From NCBI GenBank assembly GCA_947259685.1, contig CAMYNC010000199.1:1-5764 (forward strand): a DNA stretch of 5,764 nucleotides, in the 5' to 3' direction. Shown one piece after another: positions 1 through 4,687 of this stretch (the stretch's first letter is position 1; each line of letters opens with the position of its first letter). This DNA comes from an uncultured Desulfuromonadales bacterium (GTDB lineage: Bacteria; Desulfobacterota; Desulfuromonadia; Desulfuromonadales; Geopsychrobacteraceae). A model generated the notes under the pieces. The model saw nothing but the letters and a program-made list of their open reading frames with translations. It did not search any database and was not told where the DNA came from. A program made the translations under genes and the position numbers.

Positions 1-98
1 TTCCACAGTTTTCAACACGTTTCGTGAACCGCCGTGTACGGAACCGTACGCACGGTGGTGTGGGAGGACGGCGGGAGTAATCCCGCCTCCTACCCGAT
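1..98 (+). mobile_element. Group II intron, 3' end (domains V and VI)
   Basis: This is the tail of a self-splicing retroelement whose reverse-transcriptase ORF would lie left of the window. Domain V spans about 29-58: the lower stem pairs 29-36 with 51-58 (one G-U pair at 31/56), the two-base CG bulge is at 49-50, and the upper stem TACG/CGTA is 37-40/45-48. The catalytic triad reads CGC (30-32) instead of the common AGC. Domain VI spans 62-95: stems 62-64/93-95, 65-68/88-91 and 70-76/81-87, capped by a GTAA loop (77-80). A92 is the one bulged adenine, exactly seven bases from the 3' end, as expected for the branch point. The intron should end after AT at 97-98, so the 3' exon starts at 99. 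The family's structural rules and the observed pairing agree closely. The intron class and whether it is still active cannot be judged from this fragment. Confidence 0.9.
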
Positions 99-133
99 TT
101 GGTAATCCTTCTTGCCTCAGGTTCTGGCGCAAA

Positions 134-211
134 AGGATTTTCTTTAACGCGGAGATGGAAAGGAGGCAGAGAAAATCCTATCCTCTGCGCTTCTGCGTTG
201 CCTCTGTGGCG
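134..211. repeat. CTCTGCG-type dispersed repeat with inverted arms
   Basis: AGGATTTTCT at 134-143 is matched exactly in inverted orientation by AGAAAATCCT at 170-179. Degenerate CCTCTGCG / CTTCTGCG / CCTCTGTGG units run from 182 to 209. AACGCGGAG at 146-154 roughly mirrors CTTCTGCGTT at 190-199. From memory, repeats built of ACGCAGAG/CTCTGCGT words are scattered between genes in many bacterial genomes, including delta-proteobacteria. No coding potential is apparent. Confidence 0.55.
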
Positions 212-305
212 GTGACCGGTTCGAAACGGGATTATTGCCTCCCTTGCGCGATCAGTTTTTATAAGCGGTCTGTTTCAGCATTTGCATGTAGAGCTGATCG
301 ATATC

Positions 306-329
306 GGACCCCCTTTCTGTGGGGAGTCC
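306..329 (-). terminator. Hairpin downstream of DUF2917 gene, possible weak terminator
   Basis: GGACCCCC (306-313) pairs with GGGGAGTCC (321-329) with one bulged A at 325 and a seven-base loop. It lies 19 bases past the stop codon of the minus-strand gene. No T-run follows on the minus strand, so it may be a 3'-end stabilising structure and not an intrinsic terminator. Confidence 0.35.
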
Positions 330-347
330 CAATTGTAGCCGACGTGG

Positions 348-614
348 TCAATTATTGCAGTGAAGCTGCCGCAACAAAGGGAAGCCGGCTTGGCTACGGT
401 TATCAGCCAGCAGCATGATCCGGCAGGATTGGCTGGCGGTCAACAGCAGTTGCCCTTTGCGCTGCACGTTGAAGCGGCCGCCGGCGTGCAGAATATGATC
501 GCGGCTGTCGCCGGTCTGGGTCAGCCAGCAGCAGCCCTCCTGGCAGAGGATAATCATGCCGCGCAAGTCTTGACCAAGGTCGAGGATTTCGTTCTTTTCC
601 AGTAGTAGTTCCAT
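348..614 (-). CDS. DUF2917 family protein (small cupin-like fold), 88 aa
   Basis: This small soluble protein is recognised by the DUF2917 pattern. An N-terminal MELLLEKNEILDL strand leads into a core around residues 24-46 with CQEGCCWLTQTGDSRDHIL, then a glycine (AGG) and a phenylalanine, then alternating hydrophobic strands. In this family the W-[IVL]-T-x-x-G-D-x-x-D-[HY] core is the signature; the biochemical function is unknown. There is no signal peptide or membrane helix. The start is supported by GGGAGG (bases 621-626), six bases upstream of the ATG on the minus strand. The gene is divergent from the MocR regulator at 953, and a long palindromic element (639-803) lies directly behind its ribosome binding site, so its promoter is probably beyond that element. 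The reading frame stays open for 26 codons after the TGA stop (see findings). Confidence 0.85.
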   Translation of the reverse strand: MELLLEKNEILDLGQDLRGMIILCQEGCCWLTQTGDSRDHILHAGGRFNVQRKGQLLLTASQSCRIMLLADNRSQAGFPLLRQLHCNN

Positions 615-638
615 TGTCCGCCTCCCAAAGTTTTTGTT

Positions 639-803
639 AGGAGGTTGTCGGACTATTCATGAACCGACTGCAAATTCGACTGTTTGGCCCAGATTTCAGC
701 TCCTTTTCGGCCCATAGCTTTGGCTATGAGCTCTCAAACGAGCCAAAATCTGGTCTCAAACATCCAAATTTTCGCTTCGGTCCGAATAGTCCGACAGCCT
801 CCT
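639..803. repeat. 165-bp imperfect palindrome (MITE-like element)
   Basis: The 20-bp ends, 639-658 (AGGAGGTTGTCGGACTATTC) and 784-803, are inverted copies with a single T/G difference at 645/797. The inner arms continue to match: CCGA 664-667 with TCGG 777-780, TGTTTG 681-686 with CAAACA 757-762, CCAGATTT 689-696 with AAATCTGG 746-753, GCTC 699-702 with GAGC 740-743. Near the centre CATAGC (713-718) and GCTATG (723-728) form a hairpin. The whole stretch can fold into one long hairpin. I found no target-site duplication. It has a 79-codon plus-strand frame (659-898), which I treat as non-coding because it follows the symmetry and lacks a gene-like product. It most resembles a non-autonomous palindromic repeat; its mobilising transposase is unknown. 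Confidence 0.8.
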
Positions 804-835
804 GGGCAATTAAAGCCCGATTCCCAATTCTGCGC

Positions 836-919
836 CAGATACAGCCCTTTACTATTGTAACCGTCACAGATACAGTTATTGATAACTGTGTCCGTTGATC
901 GGACGGGCAATTGTATCTG
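836..919. promoter_or_regulatory. Putative MocR operator region: three CAGATACA sites
   Basis: CAGATACAG occurs at 836-844 and again at 867-875. The two starts are 31 bp apart, about three helical turns, so both face the same side of the DNA. A third copy, CAGATACA, lies inverted at 912-919. Known MocR regulators such as GabR bind spaced direct repeats in their own divergent promoter regions, so these are the natural candidates for autoregulation of the gene at 953 and for control of the divergent DUF2917 gene. I could not assign -35 and -10 boxes with confidence. Confidence 0.5.
869..892. promoter_or_regulatory. 24-bp dyad overlapping the second CAGATACA site
   Basis: ACAGTTAT (872-879) and ATAACTGT (882-889) are perfect inverted arms around TG. 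The symmetry extends outward to 869/892 with one mismatch at 871/890. The dyad shares bases with the 867-875 direct repeat. It could be an operator for the MocR dimer or for a second regulator of the divergent promoters. Confidence 0.5.
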
Positions 920-952
920 TTTTTGCTGGGGAAACTGCTTTAGGGTGATCTC

Positions 953-2404
953 ATGTTGAATACTGTGGAAAATAGTGGCGGCAAATTGCCCCTCTATGAA
1001 GAGGTCGCCAGCCGGATCAGCTACCTGATCGAGCAGGGCACCCTGCGGCCTGGCGACAGGGTGCCGTCGATCCGCAACCTGAGCAAGCAGCTGCAGGTCA
1101 GCATCAACACCGTCAAGGAGGCCTACAGTCAGCTGGAGGATCGCCGCCTGCTCGAAGCGCGGCCGCAGTCCGGCTATTACGTTCGGACCCGCTTGCCTGA
1201 ATTGCCGGCCGAACCGGTGCTCGACCGCCCGGCGCTGAGCCCGACGGATGTCAGCCTCTGTACTGTCTATCAGATGGTAATGCGCGATCTGCTCGACCCG
1301 CAGCTGCTGCAGCTCGGGCTGGGCATGCCTAATCCGGCGCTATTGCCGGTCGAAAAGCTCAATCGTATGCTGGCCCGCGAGACGCGACGCTTCCCCCTCC
1401 AGTCGGTGGCCTATGAGCTGCCGCCGGGCAACTTGCGGCTGCGGCAGCAGATCGCCCAGCGGCTGCTTGGTTGCGGCTGCACCCTGAGTTCGGAGCAGAT
1501 TGTCATCACCTCCGGCTGTGTCGATGCCGTGGTGTTGGCTTTGCGCGCCCTTTGTCGGCCGGGTGACGCGGTGGCCATCGAAACCCCGGTTTATTTCAAT
1601 TTTCTACAGCTGATCGAGGATATGGGCTTGCAGGCGCTGGAGATCCCGGCCTCGCCGCGCGGTGGCATCAGCTTAGAAGCGCTGGAATACGCGCTGCTAC
1701 ATAACGTCGGCCAGGTCAAGGCCTGCATCGTGATCAGCAATTTCAACAATCCTCTCGGCAGCCGGATGTCGGATGACGACAAGCGGCGGCTGGTCAAACT
1801 GGTTGAGAAGCACCAGGTGCCGCTTATCGAAGACGACATCTACGGTGACCTCTCTTACAGCGACGACCGACCGACGGTCGCCAAGGCCTATGATCGCAGT
1901 GGCAACGTTATCCTCTGCTCCTCGTTCACCAAAACTCTAGCTCCCGGCTACCGGGTCGGCTGGGTGGCGGCGGGGCGCTATCAGGCCCAGATCGAGCATG
2001 GCAAAATGATTAGCAGCGTCGCGACTGCCAGCCCGCCGCAGTTGGCCATCGCCGAGTTTCTCGCCAACGGCGGCTACGACCATCACCTGCGCAGTATCCG
2101 CCGCATCTACGCCCGCCAGGTCGCCCAGATGGGGGACGCCATAGGTCGTTTTTTTCCTGCAGGGACACGGGTTTCGCGGCCGCAGGGAGGCTTTGTGCTC
2201 TGGGTCGAAATGCCTGACGCGATGGATGCGACAAAACTCTATGAGCAGGCGAAACAGTTCGGCATCAGCATCGCCCCCGGGCAGATCTTCTCTATTGAAG
2301 GGAAGTATCAAAACTGCATCCGCCTCAACGCCGCTCGCTGGGACGGCTGTGTCGAGGCGGCGATTGAAACCTTGGGAAACCTGGCAAAACAATTATTGAG
2401 TTAA
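953..2404 (+). CDS. MocR-type regulator: GntR wHTH fused to class I aminotransferase domain, 483 aa
   Basis: This is a transcription factor of the MocR/PdxR branch of the GntR family. Residues about 12-78 are the winged helix-turn-helix (PLYEEVASRISYLIEQG, RPGDRVPSIRNLSKQLQVS, NTVKEAYSQLE). A linker follows, then a fold-type I PLP-dependent domain to the C-terminus. Visible cofactor residues, by analogy with aspartate aminotransferase: TSG (186-188) in the phosphate loop, N266-P267, D294 and Y297 in EDDIY, Lys327 in SSFTKTLAPG forming the Schiff base, and Arg457 in CIRLNAA for substrate carboxylate binding. All key residues are present, so the domain should bind PLP and sense an amine or amino acid. 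The length is typical for the family. AGGG at 942-945 precedes the ATG by seven bases. It probably regulates itself, the transporter 70 bp downstream and perhaps the divergent DUF2917 gene. Its effector is unknown. Confidence 0.95.
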   Translation: MLNTVENSGGKLPLYEEVASRISYLIEQGTLRPGDRVPSIRNLSKQLQVSINTVKEAYSQLEDRRLLEARPQSGYYVRTRLPELPAEPVLDRPALSPTDVSLCTVYQMVMRDLLDPQLLQLGLGMPNPALLPVEKLNRMLARETRRFPLQSVAYELPPGNLRLRQQIAQRLLGCGCTLSSEQIVITSGCVDAVVLALRALCRPGDAVAIETPVYFNFLQLIEDMGLQALEIPASPRGGISLEALEYALLHNVGQVKACIVISNFNNPLGSRMSDDDKRRLVKLVEKHQVPLIEDDIYGDLSYSDDRPTVAKAYDRSGNVILCSSFTKTLAPGYRVGWVAAGRYQAQIEHGKMISSVATASPPQLAIAEFLANGGYDHHLRSIRRIYARQVAQMGDAIGRFFPAGTRVSRPQGGFVLWVEMPDAMDATKLYEQAKQFGISIAPGQIFSIEGKYQNCIRLNAARWDGCVEAAIETLGNLAKQLLS

Positions 2405-2422
2405 ACGTCCCCCACACTGGCA

Positions 2423-2440
2423 CTCTCCCTAGCGGGAGAG
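2423..2440 (+). promoter_or_regulatory. Hairpin between regulator and transporter genes
   Basis: CTCTCCC (2423-2429) and GGGAGAG (2434-2440) form a perfect 7-bp stem with a TAGC loop, 18 bases past the regulator's stop codon. The sequence after it (CTGGCTTGTTTCC) is only mildly T-rich. It could attenuate transcription, or protect the upstream message end, in a two-gene transcript. Confidence 0.5.
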
Positions 2441-2474
2441 CTGGCTTGTTTCCGAAAATAACCGAAAGGAAACC

Positions 2475-3392
2475 ATGGCCAACTTTCTGTTTTACAGCAT
2501 GACGGTCCTGATCTGGGGCTCCACCTGGCTGGCGATAAAATATCAGCTGGGAGTTGTCGAGCCGGCGCTGTCGGTCGCCTACCGCTTTGCCCTGGCCGCA
2601 CTGATGCTGTTCGGCTGGTGTCTGCTGACCCGGCGAAAGCTTCGCTTTTCCGGTCGAGAGCAGCTGTTCATGGCGCTGCAGGGGAGCTTTCTGTTTGCCC
2701 TCAACTACCTGTTCTTCTACCTGGCAGAGCTCGAGCTGACCAGCGGGCTGGCGGCGGTGGTCTTTTCCACCATCGTTATCATGAATATCCTCAACGGCCG
2801 GCTGTTTCTCGGCACGCCGGTGGAGTGGAAAGTCTTGCTCGGAGGCGGTCTGGGCCTGCTCGGTCTGAGCCTGCTGTTCTGGCCGGAGGTCGCTCGTTTC
2901 GATGCCGCAGGTGAGACACTCCTGGCGCTTATCTATTGCTTTGCCGCCACCTATCTGGCGTCACTCGGCAACATCATCTCGGCTCGCAACCAGCAGCAAG
3001 GCTTGCCGATCATTCAGAGTAATGCCTACGGCATGGGCTACGGTGCCCTGCTGATGCTGCTGATTGCACTGCTGTTCGGTGCGCCACTGAGCATTGAAAC
3101 CACTGCCAGCTACCTTGGTTCGCTGCTCTATCTGGCACTGTTCGGGTCGGTGATCGCCTTCGGTTGTTACCTCAGCTTGGTTGGCCGAATTGGCCCGAGT
3201 CGTGCGGCTTACGCCACGCTTCTCTTTCCGTTGGTGGCGTTGCTGCTCTCAACCATCTGGGAGAATTATCAGTGGACGGCGGCGGCGGTGGTCGGGATCG
3301 GTTTGATCATCGCTGGGAATTATCTGGCGCTGGTGAAGCGAAAGACGGTTGGACTTTCTGTGCCGCTGGATAAGGTACCTTCAGAGGTTTGA
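2475..3392 (+). CDS. EamA-domain transporter (drug/metabolite transporter superfamily), 305 aa
   Basis: This is an inner-membrane carrier of the DMT superfamily, whose members export amino acids, purines or other small metabolites. Ten hydrophobic helices can be placed at roughly residues 3-22, 32-51, 66-85, 89-108, 118-136, 147-166, 185-202, 212-232, 241-261 and 267-287. They form two EamA repeats (about 3-137 and 146-287). The opening FYSMTVLIWGSTWLAIKYQ and the start of helix 9, GPSRAAYATLLFPLVAL, are typical of the family. The length (about 300 residues) and the short basic tail (VKRKT) are normal. AAGGA at 2466-2470 lies four bases before the ATG. It follows the MocR gene in the same direction by 70 bp, so it is likely its regulatory target. 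MocR-EamA pairs usually serve efflux linked to amino acid or vitamin B6 metabolism, but the substrate cannot be read from the sequence. Confidence 0.93.
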   Translation: MANFLFYSMTVLIWGSTWLAIKYQLGVVEPALSVAYRFALAALMLFGWCLLTRRKLRFSGREQLFMALQGSFLFALNYLFFYLAELELTSGLAAVVFSTIVIMNILNGRLFLGTPVEWKVLLGGGLGLLGLSLLFWPEVARFDAAGETLLALIYCFAATYLASLGNIISARNQQQGLPIIQSNAYGMGYGALLMLLIALLFGAPLSIETTASYLGSLLYLALFGSVIAFGCYLSLVGRIGPSRAAYATLLFPLVALLLSTIWENYQWTAAAVVGIGLIIAGNYLALVKRKTVGLSVPLDKVPSEV

Positions 3393-3415
3393 GAGTTTAA
3401 AATAATGAATTCCCC

Positions 3416-3436
3416 TTCGCTGGTGACACCAGTGAA
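3416..3436 (+). terminator. Hairpin after transporter gene, candidate terminator
   Basis: TTCGCTGGT (3416-3424) pairs with ACCAGTGAA (3428-3436), including one G-T pair and a GAC loop, 23 bases after the transporter stop. Only TTG follows, with no T-run, so intrinsic termination would be weak. Confidence 0.35.
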
Positions 3437-3495
3437 TTGAATAGTCTCGAGCTGACTTATCTCCGTAAATAAGCAATCGAGGGACAGGAAGATGC

Positions 3496-3615
3496 TCATT
3501 CATCCTTGGGCTTAAGATTTTTCCTTCCGGCATATTTTGAGAGAACGACCTGTAGTAGCAAGACCAATGTTATCAGCACCATCACTACTAATATGGCCAT
3601 GAAGAACCACAACAT
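3496..3615 (-). CDS. Small single-pass membrane protein, 39 aa, unknown function
   Basis: I do not recognise this family. The translation begins MLWFFMAILVVMVLITLVLL, continues LQVVLSKYAGRKNLKPKDE and stops at TGA. Residues about 3-25 form one uninterrupted hydrophobic helix. The tail is basic and polar (K27, R31, K32, K35, K37), which predicts an N-out, C-in orientation by the positive-inside rule. It is too short for standard gene callers, but the ribosome binding site is excellent: AAAGGAGG (bases 3621-3628), five bases upstream of the ATG, the same sequence as used by the zinc-ribbon gene at 4259. No partner gene is adjacent: the upstream gene in the same direction is more than 400 bp away. 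It has a possible long structured leader. The call rests on the ribosome binding site plus the membrane-helix design. Confidence 0.75.
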   Translation of the reverse strand: MLWFFMAILVVMVLITLVLLLQVVLSKYAGRKNLKPKDE

Positions 3616-3650
3616 CGGAGCCTCCTTTGATTAATCTCTCCGGGTTTAAT

Positions 3651-3729
3651 TCCCCGCCCCCTTGGGGCGAAAGCTGGTTGAAGGCCAGCGGGGAGTTCGC
3701 GCAGTTAATATCCCGCTGCTTGCGGCGGG
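3651..3729. repeat. GC-rich branched palindromic structure
   Basis: TCCCC (3651-3655) pairs with GGGGA (3690-3694) and encloses two hairpins: GCCC/GGGC (3656-3659 with 3665-3668) and GCTGG/CCAGC (3673-3677 with 3685-3689). The arms are separated by GAAA, which suggests a three-way junction. A separate hairpin CCCGC/GCGGG (3712-3716 with 3725-3729) follows. If transcribed on the minus strand it would sit in the leader of the 39-aa gene. It could be a dispersed REP-like repeat or a cis-acting RNA; the sequence alone does not decide. Confidence 0.5.
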
Positions 3730-3807
3730 TGCTTTATTGATGGCTAGTTTTTCAGACCTGAGCATTTTAGGCTGCTGGCAAAATTTGAATTTCGTTACCT
3801 GCTTAAA

Positions 3808-3835
3808 CTTTTATCAGACGGTTAAGGTCTGTCAA
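3808..3835 (-). promoter_or_regulatory. Candidate minus-strand promoter with dyad in spacer
   Basis: Reading the minus strand, a perfect -35 box TTGACA (3830-3835) is followed after 16 bases by a weaker -10, TAAAAG (3808-3813). CAGAC (3815-3819) and GTCTG (3827-3831) form an inverted repeat that fills the spacer, where a repressor could bind. It would start a transcript near 3801, giving the 39-aa gene a leader of about 185 bases. The poor -10 limits confidence. Confidence 0.4.
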
Positions 3836-3991
3836 TCCAGGTAATTTGAATCTGGTTTATCAAACTGCAACACTTTGCATTGCCGCGGCGCAATAAACAC
3901 TTACAAAAATGGTCAGTCAACTTGTTGGTATAAAGCCGGTGGCGAATACAATGGGGAGGGGTGAAATCTTAGCTTCTTATTGACGACAGCA

Positions 3992-4015
3992 AAGCCTGCC
4001 AATAATGGCAGGCTT
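3992..4015 (-). terminator. Terminator-like hairpin of the zinc-ribbon gene
   Basis: AAGCCTGCCA (3992-4001) and TGGCAGGCTT (4006-4015) form a perfect 10-bp stem with a four-base loop. It starts 31 bases beyond the stop of the minus-strand gene at 4047-4259. On that strand the stem ends in TTT followed by GCTGTC, a short T-tract, so it is a moderately good intrinsic terminator. Confidence 0.65.
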
Positions 4016-4046
4016 AAGCATTCATTGCATGACTGTCACTGGTCGC

Positions 4047-4259
4047 TCAGCCGGCCCAGCAGTAATCATCCCCTTCGACGGTTTCGGAGATCGCCTGCAG
4101 AAAGGTATTCTCCTGGGGATCCCGGACAACTTCAGCCAGACCGTGATTGACCGCCCAAACAGCTCCGCAGGTGCCGCATTCGATAATTCCCTCGGCGAAA
4201 CCTTCGGTGTGAAGATCGATTTCGGAATGTTCGTGGTTGTTGCAGACAGGACATTTCAT
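4047..4259 (-). CDS. Small zinc-ribbon protein, 70 aa, conserved hypothetical
   Basis: The protein opens with CPVC (Cys3, Cys6) and has a second pair CGTC (Cys28, Cys31). The resulting C-x2-C-x21-C-x2-C arrangement is that of a zinc ribbon binding one metal ion. His9 and His11 lie close to the first pair. The remainder is acidic (NHGLAEVVRDPQE, VEGDDYCWAG) with no membrane helix or signal peptide. I recall similar short CPVC...CGTCG proteins as conserved hypotheticals in Geobacter-type bacteria, but no function is known. AAAGGAGG (4265-4272) lies five bases before the ATG, and a promoter (4318-4345) and terminator hairpin (3992-4015) frame the gene as a single-gene unit. A nucleic-acid or protein-binding accessory role would be a guess. 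Confidence 0.85.
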   Translation of the reverse strand: MKCPVCNNHEHSEIDLHTEGFAEGIIECGTCGAVWAVNHGLAEVVRDPQENTFLQAISETVEGDDYCWAG

Positions 4260-4317
4260 GACTTCCTCCTTTGATAAATGTGGTTAAAAATCACAGTTAG
4301 TGGTTGGTGGCAGTCGA

Positions 4318-4345
4318 AGTATACCCCCCTACATTTTCCCCGCAA
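4318..4345 (-). promoter_or_regulatory. Candidate sigma-70 promoter of the zinc-ribbon gene
   Basis: Reading the minus strand, TTGCGG (4340-4345) is followed after 16 bases by TATACT (4318-4323), which differs from the -10 consensus at one base. Transcription would start near 4311, about 50 bases before the ATG at 4259. The -35 box is only a partial match. Confidence 0.55.
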
Positions 4346-4456
4346 GTTAAAAATAGCAAAAAGTTCTGATAAAACAACTTGTTATCGTTCTTTGTTGTTT
4401 TGCTCTGTAGACCGTCGGTTTAAATTTTTCAGTTTAATGAATTCGCGAGTTGGAGG

Positions 4457-4481
4457 CGAATTGTCAGAGCCTGACAATTCG
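4457..4481. promoter_or_regulatory. Perfect 25-bp palindrome, candidate operator
   Basis: CGAATTGTCAG (4457-4467) and CTGACAATTCG (4471-4481) are exact inverted copies around AGC. The core TTGTCAG...CTGACAA has the look of a dimeric repressor site. It lies about 35 bp upstream of the TATAAT box at 4517, and about 110 bp upstream of the zinc-ribbon promoter on the other strand. No T-run follows on either side, which argues against a terminator. Confidence 0.55.
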
Positions 4482-4494
4482 GTGATTTGTCGGG

Positions 4495-4522
4495 TTTAGT
4501 CAGCAGACCAGTAGTTTATAAT
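4495..4522 (+). promoter_or_regulatory. Candidate promoter of the pseudouridine synthase gene
   Basis: A perfect -10 box TATAAT is at 4517-4522. The best -35 at normal spacing is TTTAGT (4495-4500, 16-bp spacer), a poor match. Start would be near 4529, leaving a leader of about 160 bases. The weak -35 would fit dependence on an activator bound to the palindrome just upstream, but this is inference. Confidence 0.4.
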
Positions 4523-4687
4523 TTTATTGATTTTTGCACCTGCTTCAGGAATTTATGGAAATTTTTTTTCGCAAGACCGCTCGTGAAGTCATTTTAAAAC
4601 CCTGTCCGCCTGGTCCGGTCTTCGCAATCGTCTCATCGTCAGCATTTTCCCTTTGCCTGATCCTCTCCAGCTGGGTATCCTCTGGGC

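Larger units (their letters stand above)
99..347. other. Gene-poor stretch between intron and DUF2917 gene
   Basis: No convincing gene starts here. The plus frame stays open from the intron into this region, but that frame reads through intron RNA structure and has no ribosome binding site, so I do not call it. The stretch contains a CTCTGCG-type repeat (134-211) and a hairpin just downstream of the DUF2917 stop codon (306-329). Confidence 0.6.
3616..4046. other. Non-coding stretch between the two small genes
   Basis: No gene is supported on either strand in these 431 bases. The stretch holds, from left to right: a GC-rich branched structure (3651-3694), a second hairpin (3712-3729), a possible minus-strand promoter with an internal dyad (3808-3835), a small dyad ATTGC/GCAAT (3879-3894) around a GCCGCGGC core, and the terminator-like hairpin of the zinc-ribbon gene (3992-4015). 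A 60-codon plus frame at 3662-3844 runs through the hairpins with no ribosome binding site and is rejected. Confidence 0.6.
4346..4687. other. AT-rich divergent intergenic region
   Basis: No gene is supported here. The region separates the minus-strand zinc-ribbon promoter from the pseudouridine synthase gene. It contains an 8-bp inverted repeat AAAACAAC/GTTGTTTT (4371-4378 with 4394-4401), the perfect palindrome at 4457-4481, a TATAAT box at 4517-4522 and a 7-bp inverted repeat AAGACCG/CGGTCTT (4573-4579 with 4617-4623). Confidence 0.6.

Noticed and set aside
212..236. GGTTCGAAA resembling a tRNA T-loop
   Set aside because: The flanking bases do not form a full T-stem and there is no anticodon arm, D-arm or acceptor stem.
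2..418. Long open plus-strand frame running from the intron into the repeat and DUF2917 region
   Set aside because: It translates catalytic intron RNA and repeats, has no ribosome binding site at the ATG at 155, and opposes a well-supported minus-strand gene.
639..803. CRISPR or insertion-sequence interpretation of the palindrome
   Set aside because: There are no repeat-spacer units and no transposase reading frame; only the inverted arms are present.
659..898. 79-codon plus-strand frame
   Set aside because: It lies almost entirely in the palindromic element; no ribosome binding site or recognisable protein features.
1937..2392. 151-codon minus-strand frame
   Set aside because: It is antisense to the conserved aminotransferase domain of the MocR gene; GC-rich codon bias explains the opening.
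3925..3952. TTGGTA / TACAAT plus-strand promoter-like pair ahead of the hairpin at 3992
   Set aside because: It would give only a very short RNA with no gene downstream, and the hairpin is better explained as the terminator of the opposite gene.
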